64,000 nucleotides of DNA. Source: Rhizodiscina lignyota (Eukaryota > Ascomycota > Dothideomycetes > Aulographales > Rhizodiscinaceae). Where the stretch lies: NCBI GenBank assembly GCA_010015805.1, contig ML978129.1, positions 682,001 through 746,000 on the forward strand. The letters run 5' to 3'. Position numbers and translations under genes: made by a program. Shown here piece by piece: positions 9,832 through 20,904 of this stretch. The first letter of the stretch is position 1; every line of letters starts with the position of its first letter. The notes beneath the pieces are model-generated. The model was not told the DNA's origin. It saw only the letters and a program-made list of their open reading frames with translations, and did no database searches.

Positions 9832-12800
9832 ATGGAGGACCTTGTCGTTATCGCTCTGGCTTGTCTTCCTATTCCAGTGATCATCATACTCTTCGCTATC
9901 TTTGCCCCCTATGTGGCTAAGATGATGTTCTTCATCGCCAATCACGCTCAAGATGTTGAAGATATCGGGCACAAGTCGAATAAGCTCATTGAGCGCCTCT
10001 ACAACTACGCTATCGGTCGACCCAACGATATTCAGGCCTCCCTTCCCCGCAATGGCTATCAGCACATCGCGCTGATCTTCAGCAGCGTGGTGTTAGCGTT
10101 GGTCTTCGTGTTTCGGCAGTCTTGGTGTTTAGCTACGAAGCTACACCAATCTCTTAGCACTCCTTATACGAATGTCCACAAGACTAGTGAGGAGGTTGCG
10201 CCTATCCCTTGTGCAAATAATTGTATGGCGACAGCTATTCCGTTCGGCAAGTGTCTTAATCAAGGTTTCAGAAACGGTTTTCTAATCTCACAATAGCTAT
10301 TCGAATCCGTAATGGCTCTGAGCTCTTGGTGAACATCATCACTACAAAGGGCACAATCATCATCATCCCCTTAGTGCCAGTATTCCTCTACGAGCCGATT
10401 GCTCCGCATGTGTATCATGAAGTTCAAGGTAAGGCAGCTATTGCGCATTGATAATACTATATGATGCTAACGAACTCAAAACAGTTGTGCTGATGGCAGC
10501 CATCGAGCTTCGATGTCGTCCATCCAAGCCTCTAGCCCCTTCCAAGGCTGTCATACTTCAGGAGGAGGATATCATTTCTGAGCACTTTGAACACGATGAC
10601 CACCCGCTTCCTGGTACTCACAAGAATGATGACGGCGTTCACCATATTGTCGACATGAAGGCCGTCTCCGATGCTGAGTCTCGTACTCCTACCCTCGATG
10701 AAACTCGCAGCACTAGCTCAGATGAAGTTCGCTCTCGCTCTAGTTCAGCGAGCTCGTCAACCTCTACTGATGAATCGAAGTCCTCTAGATATAGCACGCC
10801 GACAACTCCTACCTCACCGAAATCTGTGCCGCTCGAGAATGTTGACCCTGCTGTGGAAGTCGAAGGTGATGATGGCTGGACCTGGGCGAAGGACGAGTCC
10901 GAGAACAAGTTTCTTTGTGAGATTTTGCAGGAGATGGTCTCGCAGGGATGCTTCTCACATCCTCATGCCGTTCGTCAATCACCGGATGTTGCGCTGCCGA
11001 AAGATGATACCCCATTGGATGTCGACATTGAGATCGATGATGAATTACCAACCTCTTTCTCCGACGACGATGACTATACTTCGCCGCTGCCTGCACATGC
11101 CTCCGATTCGCACCACTGGACCTATGTCCTCCCCTTGGAGGTTAAGTCTACCGAGAACACAACATCCGCTACATCTGACGCTACACCAAGCTCGAATGCA
11201 GACTTTGATGTTCCATCAGCGGTTACGATCCCGTTTCCACTCCGTGTGCCAACATCTTCACCACAGGAGACCTCACCCAACACTTTGTCGCCTCTACCTC
11301 TAGAGGAAGGAATTCCAGTGGTAGAAAACAACTTCATCAGCGATGACAATATCAACAAGAGTGTTCTTCTCGCTGACTTTGCGTCCGATCACTCTTCTGC
11401 CGAGCCTACTGAGGCTGCGCCTTTTCCCCAGCCGGTCGATGTCGAGGTTTCTCTGGAAGAGGTCATTGAGGCATATCGCAAAGAGCGCTATAATGCAATA
11501 TACTCAGAGTTGCGGAAGAAGAAGCTTGCTGAGAAGAAGGCTAAAAAGCTTGGCAGCAAGAAGAAGCAGCACAAGAAGAAGCATGCTCGCGAGGTGGATG
11601 TTGAATTGGAGCAGGGCGAGATCAGAACAATTTCTAGGGAAGCTGAAGATGCGGCTGAGAAATTGGTTCGCGAGAAATTCACTGGTGAGCTTGGCGGCTC
11701 GGATGTCGATGAGCAGGTCGATGAGCAGGTCAACGAGCAGATCAACGAGCAGGCGATCGAGCAGACCGACGAGCAGGCCGATATGCTGACTGATGAGCAA
11801 TGCGAAGGGACATTGTCGGACTTCACGCCTCCTGCGGCCCTTATGGAGGAGGACGAAATTGTCTCGGAGTTTGACGACGACATTTATGACGAGGATCTCG
11901 ATGAGTCCGCTTTCCAGGAATTCGACGAAATCTCTGATATCCCTACTCGGGCCGGCATCATTGACGATGCGATCGCTCAAAACTACTTCTCCACTCCAAC
12001 TGTCACAGATGCTGTTTACGATACGGTCGCGGACAATGAAGGAGGTGCTGGTGTGAACGAGAACGTTGGTACCTCATCCGATACCCCGTGCGATGTTGCA
12101 GCAGAAGTATCCTTCGACGACACTACTAGCATTGGCTCTCACAAAGACGAGGCTTCTGGTTCCCCTTGCAATGCTTTGGTGATTTACCAGGACATCGACG
12201 AGATGATTAAAATTGCCTTAGCGAAGTCCCAAGTTCCCATGTCGATAATGGACGACTCAGATGATGAACCAGACTTTATGTACGATTATACTGACATAAA
12301 GGATTGTCCTCTCGGAAAAGGATGTCCACACGAAGACGACTATCCTCACATAAACGGCTGTCCACACGAAGACAAATGTCCTCACGGAGACGATTGTCCT
12401 CACGTAGATGACTATCCTCACAAGATCTGCTTCAAGGCAGCTCAGCGCTATAATCCGAACCACGTTAAGCTCCTCCTTGAGGAGGCGCTTAGCGGGAAAT
12501 CCGTGCTTGGTATGCATTATGTATGGAGAATAGTGCGTTACCTCTCCCTGGATCCAACCATGAACGAGCAAGGCAAAGCACGAGAGGCGAACTTTACGAA
12601 CCTTGTTGATCTCGAAGATGAGGACAACTTGGACCAAGAAGATCTCAGCGAGGAGGATTTGATAGCGGCTGAAAACACAGAGAAAGAGTATCAGGAAATC
12701 TTTGAAGCCCTTCGGAAGTCGATGGTGACCGATGTCACTGATGCAAACAAGCCAGGATTCGATGAGGTCACCGCGATGAGGTACTTTGACGGTCTCGTAT

Positions 12801-14629
12801 TGCTGCACAAGCTCAACGGTCGACACGACAAGGCTCGCAAGTTACAGGCTGTCTTAGACAGATTGAAAAGTCCTGGATTTCGCAGCAAGGCGTGGTTCGC
12901 AGCCAAGACAATATTCTACCGCCTCACGAAACAGGATAACCTGTATTTTGCCTTTTTGGATTTCCTGAAGCGTGTCCGTCTAGCGGAAGACTATCGATTG
13001 GAATACGATACACCGTACAACCTTGACTGGGTTGTGATCACTGGAGAAGGAGACGGTAGAGACTACGGTACTTTCTTTCAGGCGTGGTACTCCTCCCTGC
13101 ACGTCGATGCATGCGTTGCTGAGGCTGGGGAGAATGAGGACAAAGGGGTCACTCAAACGGACAACATGGGTTGGGGAGCATTGAACATCTCTAAAGACGA
13201 CAACATAACGCTCAAGCGCACTATTGGAAAAAATACGCTAATCCTTCAAGGACTGAAGCATGATCACACTCTCATGCAAGAGGTTATGAAGCAAAAAGAG
13301 GATGTTAAATCAGAAGCATTCCAAGCTTTCGGGTCCTGGCTCACAAACCGGTTTCGGAAAATCTCGCATGCAACTTCCCATCGCTTTGCTAAACATTGTT
13401 CGGCGGCGAAGGTTCGCGAGGAGGTTCGCAAGACTCTTCCTGGCTACGGCACTTTTAAGTGCCCACCTACCGATAACTACTTCGAGTGGGAAGACTACAT
13501 TATGGCCAAGTTCAGCGAGCTTTCAGAGCAAGAGCAAGGGAATATGAACGACTTGAGCGATGCTCTTTGGGATGAGTCCAACATCTTCGAGGAATGGCAG
13601 ATCAAGGAAGCTCTTCAATACGAAAACCAGATTGCCATGGACTTCTTTACCATTGTCAGGGCCCACCCGAAGGACTTCGACATGCATCTTCAAGTACTTG
13701 AAGACAATCATGATCTCCGTCGCAAATACTACAAACAACAGAAGAAGATTCTCTCCGATTTCGAGGAGAGTTTGCGGAAAGCGTACGACCAGGCCATGAA
13801 TTTTGCTCTTCGCCGAGATAGGGGCCGGTGGCCTCCCGCACAGCCGTATCGCGTTGAATTCGACAAGCTGAAAAACTTACAAAAGAAGCAGAATGAGCAG
13901 CTGGCCACGCTGAGGAAAATTCAAAACACAGAGTATTTCTCGCATCTGAAATCAATTAGTGCGGAAGAGGAGCGACGTCGATCCCTGAGATGCCCCGAGA
14001 CGCGAATCAATCTGTGGCGTTCACAGTACACCGACAAGTTCCTGGCGGAAGATAGTAAGAAGTTCAATAAGTTTGTTCTTCAACAATTTGACTATCTGAA
14101 CACTTGGATCGAGAAGGCGATTCAGCAGTGTCCGCCAACGAATCCACCTCCTGCCTCTCGTGGCTTCAATTTCGCCTCGCCCGGGCAAAATAGCACGCTC
14201 TTCAACTTCTCTGGTTCGGCTACGCAGTCTTCATCACCAGCACCATTTGCTGGTCTGGGCACCACTCCTCAGCCATTTGCATTTACTGGCAGTGCCAACA
14301 ACGAAATGCTGCGCCAGGCTCCCAACGCTCCATCACAAAACGGTGCATTCAACTTTGGTAGCACTCCCCAATCTGCGTCCACCTCCGCCGACTGGCGCCC
14401 AAAGGCGACGCCGAAGTCTAGAGCGACGCCGGCCACTTCGCAATCGGGCACCCCATCAGATTCCAACAACCCCTTTGCTGGACCATCTACTACCTCATTC
14501 AATTTCAGCAACACTGAGCAGACATTCCCATTTGCTTCGACTAACAACAATAACGACCAGGGATCTCGGTCTGGCCCGACTCCGAGCGGCAAGAGCCGTT
14601 TCGCTGATATGTGGGCTGAGAAATCTTGA
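9832..14629 (+). CDS. large unknown protein: N-terminal membrane segments, hexapeptide CPH repeats, FG-like tail
   Basis: Not recognised as a known family. Exons 9832-10246, 10297-10428 and 10485-14629 keep phase and give 1,563 residues. The first intron begins GC (GCAAGT donor) and the second is GT..AG. Residues 4-34 and ~78-94 are strongly hydrophobic, with a weaker stretch at ~158-170 (TIIIIPLVPVFLY), suggesting membrane attachment. Residues ~230-790 are acidic and Ser/Asp/Glu-rich, with a Lys-rich patch (EKKAKKLGSKKKQHKKKH) near 373 and six x-[DNI]-E-Q units near 590-613. Seven hexapeptides of form x-[C/Y]-P-[H/L]-x-x follow at ~789-830. Residues ~830-1390 look folded and helical, with coiled-coil-like stretches. 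The last ~155 residues carry FNF, FAF, FNFG, PFAG and FPF motifs in a Ser/Thr/Asn-rich context, like nucleoporin FG regions, ending SRFADMWAEKS. Confident as a gene; role unknown. Confidence 0.8.
11705..11776 (+). repeat. 12-bp coding tandem repeat (x-D/N/I-E-Q units)
   Basis: Six 12-bp units of pattern GTCGATGAGCAG with small changes, inside the large unknown gene. The GAGCAG half is constant and the other half varies, giving V-D-E-Q, V-N-E-Q, I-N-E-Q, A-I-E-Q and T-D-E-Q. Likely a recent replication-slippage expansion that could differ in length between strains. Confidence 0.85.
12302..12427 (+). repeat. 18-bp coding tandem repeat (hexapeptide CPH units)
   Basis: Seven 18-bp units in frame inside the large unknown gene. 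They encode, in order, DCPLGK, GCPHED, DYPHIN, GCPHED, KCPHGD, DCPHVD and DYPHKI. Cys (replaced by Tyr in two units), Pro and His keep their places while the outer residues vary, so selection on the motif is plausible. The Cys/His spacing would suit metal binding, but that is inference. Confidence 0.85.
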
Positions 14630-15064
14630 AAGGGCACGGCGAACGGCGCCTATTCACTGATGCGATTTCATTTCTGAAAAGATGTCATTGTGGCTATGAA
14701 TTCGGAGGCTCTGCTAAATGCATAGCGAAGGGAATGATCATTGATGAAAATTGGGTCAAAACAACGGGAAAATCGGAGTTCATGGATTTCCAAGTTTGAA
14801 AGTGTACTGATTTCGCGGGCTTTGTTCCCGCTATGCGATCACCGGAAATTCCGATACGGCGTCATGGAGAATACAGTTGTTGCTTGTTTAAAAGTGTGCA
14901 TAGAACGAATTCTTCTAAGGTACATTATACCAAACAAAGAGACAGAGATTGGAGAAGCCGTGAGATCGTGAAGTGAGCGCTCGTCTTCTTTGCCTTCCAA
15001 TGCAACCGCCTCCATATCCGCTACATATCATCCCCAATACAACATCCTTCAGCTTCAGCTTAGG
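14630..15064. other. convergent intergenic, no gene seen
   Basis: 3' regions of the large unknown gene (+) and the OPT transporter gene (-). Short open frames only. Confidence 0.5.
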
Positions 15065-17825
15065 TTAGCTTTGGGTAGCTGGGTCGACCATGCAGTAGTC
15101 GAGATTGTGGACGCTGGTGTCCGGGTTGCCGGCCCAAGTTCTGCACGCGATATCAGCATTCGGCACATCTTCATGTCATCAAATTGAGTAACTTACGGGA
15201 AAGAGTGAGCATTTCCACTGCCACCAAAGACTGCAAACGTCAAGATGAACACCATGACCTGGGTACCGCCGTCCAAAGCCGCCGAGAGGATATAGTTGTA
15301 GTCGACGAACCACTGCGGGCGGAACTTGCGCAGCCAGAATTGCGCCATGAATCCAACGATGAAGTAGCTCAGAATCGAAGCATTGATACCGACGAACAAC
15401 CATCCCATGTACCAAAGGATAATCGACAAGTTGATGTACGAGAACACGCGCCAGCCAGTGTAGCGGTATGCGATCCAGAAGGGGAACGGCACGGCGAAAC
15501 CGACTATATAGCTGATTGTAACCCATTGGTACTTCGAGCCAATGGAAAACATGTCCTTGGCGATGGACCATGCAATGGCGAGAGTATTGAACTGCTGGAC
15601 GTTCTGGCCGGACCAGATGTTCGAACCCTCAATGGACGTCAGGATCGGCGCTTGGTTGTCGACAATGGTCAACATCATGCTGTAGTTCAGCAGAGCGCCG
15701 ACAATGCAGCCAATCACTTGCACGGTGAAGGTGCAGCGTGGCGAAAGATGGACGTATTGCGCGAGCTTGAGATCACGTGCAAGCACTTGACCCATTTGCA
15801 GAGCATTGAAGGTGTAGCAAGTAAAGTACAAGTCTGACGCTCATTAGCTTACGGTCACTGATGCCCTGGTATGCGAGAAACTTACTAGCAAGCGGACGTC
15901 CCGGAAACATGTATCCCGCAATCATCTGGCAGAATGGTTGGATATTGAACTGGAATCCGGTAATACCGAACTGCGCGCCGAAGAACAACATGAATATGAT
16001 GGAGAAGAGCAGCGCGAGGATAAAGCCCCACCATGGCAAGGTCGATTTCATCACGTAAAGACAGATAATGCCTATGACCCACGAGACCAGTAGGATAGCA
16101 CCCCACCACCAGAGCGGCACCTCGGGGTAGAGGTTTCGGAGCATAAGCTTGTAGTGTGGATCCAAAGCCGGGTCGTTCATCTTGCGCTCCAGACGCTCCT
16201 CGGGGGTCTCCTGGTTCTTCCAGAAAACGTACCAGGAGGGATTGAAGAACGTCTTCTTCAGAGCAGATGGAGCGGCCCAGGCCCAGCCGACTTTGATGTC
16301 ATCCCAATTCTACCAAATTTTGGTTAGACTCCCGAGTTGTATCAACCCATGATTACGAAAAGTCACTTACCCATAAAAGCATGTGCGTGAAGGTCGCGGT
16401 GAAGCCCATGGCTGAAGTGATAAGGTAGCCAAGATAAGTAGCTGTAAGGTTCGGTATGCCCTTCGCATGCATCGCATCAAAGTCAACCTCGAAGTTGCTG
16501 TCCAGAATATCGCTTTGGTTGTAGACAGAGTAGAAGGTGCCATTGGATGAGTCGTCAAACAAGAACTGGGACAGGAATGGGAATTTCCGTGCGTCCCACG
16601 TGTTGCGGTAGAAGAGGGCCATGAAGAGCATGATACATCCCAGATAGCCGATTAAGGTGTTCGTCAGAGAATACAGAGGGTACCACATGGGAGATCCAAG
16701 AGAGGCAATGTACTGCCAATCGAAGCAGACGGAGACTGTAATCTCTCAGTATACTCGGCGAATCCAAGAGGCAGAGAACTTACGGAAACCAAGACCCTCG
16801 TTACCACTGGCACCGCCGAACAGGTTCGTGAAAACCAAGCTGTCTTGGTGTGCAAGACAGAAGATTGACACACCTTCGAGCACAGGGAAAATGTACTGTT
16901 ATCTCGTAGTCAGCTCCTCAATCATGGATCATGTCTCGCCTAATGACTGACCTCAGGAACAACTTCCCAGAAGAACAAGACAAAGAATACAATATAGAAG
17001 AGTCGAAGCCGTTTCTTCGTCGCTGCCTTATCCTTGTGCAGAGACTCAAGCAGTGAAGCCACGGGCAAGTTGTAAGGCCAAAGCATCTTCGTTGGGTAGA
17101 CGAGCACGTCACGGAGCAGACCTGCGATGCCGTAGCCGATGAGCTGTGAGGAGAGGGTGATGAAGACCGCCGCAGCACGACTTGGAAATCCTCCATAGAA
17201 GAGCTGCTGTGCAGCCAATGCTTCCGTAGAAAGCGCGGATTGTGCGGCGGCGGAAGCCATGAGAGCAATGGCGGCGTGCTCCTTGCCATTGAAGGGACCT
17301 GGGTTGAGGAATCGGCCGATTGCGCCTTTTCGAGGAATAGTATATGCCATAAATTCGCCGAGAATATACGCAAGCACTGTCAAGAACACAACGGAGACGT
17401 AGATGACTTGAGGCTTGAAGTAGAAGATTTCCTGCAACACAGAGCCGAAGACTGCGAAACCAATGCCTAGTATATCGCGTGGTTAGCGGGTATTCGAGCG
17501 CATCTTGATAGTCCGTCGTGGATCTCTGGACGTATCAAGAATCATTTTACGCACCGAGGAAGAACATTCGGAATGTCCATGGATTTACAGTGGGATCGTC
17601 CTCTACGGTCAGCACCTGTGTGGTGATGTCTTCGACTGTGTCGGCATGGATATCATGCTTTTCCATATCTTCATAGTGAGGAACCGGATCTGAGGAGACG
17701 CCCATCTCTTTGACGTCGTCGGCGCCATTGGACGCCCCATCCCCAGAGGTCTTCTTCACATCCATATTGCTCAACGGCACCGAGTCTGTGTCGACACGTG
17801 AGAAACCAGGTCTCTTGGAGGCCAT
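15065..17825 (-). CDS. OPT-family oligopeptide transporter
   Basis: Proton-coupled transporter of the OPT family (small peptides, glutathione or metal chelates; the substrate cannot be read from sequence), in the plasma or vacuolar membrane. Seven exons: 17555-17825, 16952-17466, 16784-16895, 16371-16735, 15886-16309, 15197-15833 and 15065-15140. Six introns of 48-88 bp all fit GT..AG and keep phase, giving 799 residues. The hydrophilic N-terminus (~85 residues, Asp/Ser-rich) is followed by many membrane segments. Family motifs: RFLNPGPFNGKEH at ~143, SSQLIGYGIAGLLRD, FDWQYIASLGSPMWYP, and GQVLARDLKLAQYVHLSPR. The C-terminus reads TWAGNPDTSVHNLDYCMVDP. The last exon is only 76 bp, but its frame and the usual OPT ending support it. 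Confidence 0.95.
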
Positions 17826-20800
17826 TTTGGCTATAATGAGATGAAGTTGAGGCCAAGCAAATGTAGCCAAGGAAACGACGGGAAGTAGGATTCGAGAAGG
17901 GGTAACCAAGTATACTTATTAGAACTAGGTGGCGCGCATAGCATCGGGGCACGATCTACTTCCAGCTCATCCCAGATACCACTCTAGACACGAATCCACG
18001 ATCCAGAATAGAAGGTTCGATACGATGTCACACCAGGTTTCGCTAGTTGATAAGGGTATGACGTTGGGTTGCAACGCACAAAAGGGAAGCTGGGGAAGCG
18101 ATAAGCGGGCGTGAAGGAAATTGATTGATTTGGAACAGAACGCGAATGAGGAGTTCGTCACGGTGGCTAGAGGGCTCGATCCTGTGCGTCGGGTGTGCAG
18201 CGGGTTGGTTTCTTCCCCGAATAGTACCACCATGTTTGGAGTAGACCCCTGTTGGTGGCGCCGCAGAGGCGGAGGTGACGCTATATGAGGCGAATCAGTA
18301 TGCCGCTCGCTGTATTTTCGAGATTCGATGAAGTCATGCCAATTCGCCTTTTCTCCTTCTTCTGCTCTTTTCTACGATTTGAATTGATATGAGACTGAAC
18401 AATTCGTGTTCCTACACTCGCAATGGCAAACAAATCGCAGGTATGTCAAACCTCTGTATTAGGAAGGTAAGTATCTGATATCGCTCGCACAGACACTGCG
18501 CAGAGGAGCGAGCTTGTCGAGCTTCTAAAAGGGCGCGAAGTCAATGCCCTCTGAGCTGTCTCCCTCGTCAAACCATAGGGTACCACAGCTCGTCAGCGCT
18601 CCTAGGATCAGGCTCGTGCAGTCCACTTAGACGAGAACGCAGTGATGAATCCTACAAAGTGAGCTCTGCATACACACCATATTTACAAAGCGTATAGGGT
18701 GTCAAACCACTACCGGGGATTACAGTCCCAGCGGAGTGGCACGCGCGCGGATTTGAATTCGGAAAATGCAGACCATGCCGAAAGTGGGAGTTCAGCGAGC
18801 CTGCTCCGGCTCTTTCTCCTGAGGCGTAACAGCGTCGCGTAGGCAGGAGACTAAGGAGACGAGCCACTGAGCCAGACGGCTCGGTCAAGATAAGCGCGAG
18901 CATTGTCCAGAGAGACGTTTGGTAGCCAAAGTAGGTATGTAGAACAGAGAGACCGACGAATGGTGACGTTCGTCTACCTGGAGGCTGGATCCTAGACGAT
19001 CGTTGAAACAAGCATTTCTCGGCAACGGACAAGCATCGTTGGCGTTGATTTCGGCGCCCCCGATGCAGTCCACGAGCGATCTCCAGCACATGAGAGGGCC
19101 ACTATCGCGTGCGGCAAAGCAAGAAAAGCTGTGTGCCCTCGTGATAAGAGGTAAGATGGCGGCCGCTTGCGATCGTATTCTTGGAAGTACTGTGCGTGGA
19201 ACGGACCGGCTTATCTCCCCAGGAAAAGTGCCTGCCAAACTGGGTGAGAGTGAGAGTCCACAAATCGTGACTCGCGTGTCGTGAGTGGGGAGGGTGACAG
19301 TGGCAAGCGGCAGAGCGTCTCTGCCTCTCTTCGTCCACCACTCGACGCTTCGGAGATGTCGTCTTCTCTGGAAGTAAAATGGAGATCTGCTCGCTGGGCC
19401 GCTGCAACATGAATCCACGCGCCAGGCGACGGGTCGTCCAGCAGCTGTTATTTCCTGAAGAGCTCGCGCCGCTGTGCCGACTCTCTTTGTAAGAGCCACA
19501 TGTCATCAACGAGGTGGGCCAGGGTTGGGAAATTCCAGATGCGGCCTGCTAGGCGACGAACACATCGTTATTGGGACATCATACGGAGTAAAAGTCTCTG
19601 CAAAGGACGGTCGTAAATGCGAGCAGTTTCCCGTCAGATATATATATTCGACGGTGGCCTGCGCGATCGGTGTCTGGTTCCCGCAGCCTGGAAATTCCGG
19701 TGACTCGATCCAGTGCGAGAGGATCCAGCCACGCACGCACAGCTTCCTGGATGTGGTCATTGGTCAATTCGACTCACCACACACGCCATCGATGTTAGGA
19801 TAAATGGAATTTCAGAATAACCACGACCCCTCAACGACGTCTGTCTTCATATATGTATGCGGCCCCCTTTTCTTCCGTCTTCCTCCAGCAAGCATTATTT
19901 CGGAGACAATTGGAACCGTACTTTGTCGTCGTAGCTTACGTCCGGATCTTCCCTCGCGACTGAGTACCTGGCAATCCTGAGAGCTCGCCAGTGAATCTTG
20001 GGACTATTTGCCCAATGGAATCAATGCTTGGACTCTAGCCTCATCACTGACGCACGAGACCCCATTACAAAAGCGCCATGTGCGGGTTTGATTGGCAAGA
20101 GTAAGGACATCGGCCCTCGGAGTTCAGAACTGTGACTACTTCATCAAAGGATTGAACTCCGAATCCAGCCATATTTGGCTCCCTGCTTCACAGTTCAGCT
20201 GTTATTGGACCAATATTGCAACATTTGCATATGGGGTAGTCTCCTCCGATCAGTGTTTCGATTTTCGATGCCGCTCTTGGAGCAGGGAAGATGAGGCTCT
20301 ATGACCTCTATTGCAACTTGAAATCCATGCAGCTAGGAGGACGAACGATCAAGTGGTAGAACATTGGATGCAAGTCATCAGGTCAATATCGATAGAGCCT
20401 GGAATACTCGCACCTATGTCATGCTTTGGATGTCAATGCCGATGGCAGCGGAAGAACGACCAAGTCATGTCACATGAGATGCTAACTTGTCAGATCAGCA
20501 TCGATAGACGAGCGCATGAGGTTATTTATGTTATGATTTCGTGAGTTCCCGACAGTAGAAGGGCAAGGATGGACAAATGATAATTAATCTTTAATTTGCT
20601 ATCCATTTCCCAAGCAACCAACAGATAAGCTCCGACTGAACATCGATTCGGCATCTTATAATACATATCATAACAAATGCTACGAGAACGCCGTCTAGAT
20701 ATCCCATAGGTATAGAAAGAAGGAACTCGAGATATGTACAACGAAACCTGCTCCTCGGAAAAAGGGGGTGTATCCAAATTGGCTACGTAATTAGAAGAGC

Positions 20801-20904
20801 CAGAGCTTGAAAGTTTTGTGCCCACCGTGAAAACCGTTGCCATGCTTCAAAGGATATCAAACCCTGTGAAAGATCGGAAAGCATCATGTCTCAGAACTAA
20901 CGCC
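17826..20904. other. 3.1 kb intergenic, no confident gene
   Basis: No protein recognised on either strand. Overlapping open frames at 18.9-19.5 kb on both strands start with TTG or lack family features. A start-like ATG at 18423 is followed by a plausible short intron, but only 17 codons result. The proximal part must hold the OPT promoter. Confidence 0.5.

Noticed and set aside
11488-11980. Minus-strand Ser/Cys- and Leu-rich frames
   Set aside because: Antisense shadows of the acidic and DEQ-repeat part of the large unknown gene.
18423-18540. Possible tiny spliced gene (ATG, GTATGT donor, CACAG acceptor)
   Set aside because: The spliced frame gives only 17 codons and no known small protein was recognised.
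18885-19499. 204-codon minus-strand frame
   Set aside because: Overlaps several frames on both strands, starts poorly and has no protein-like conservation visible.
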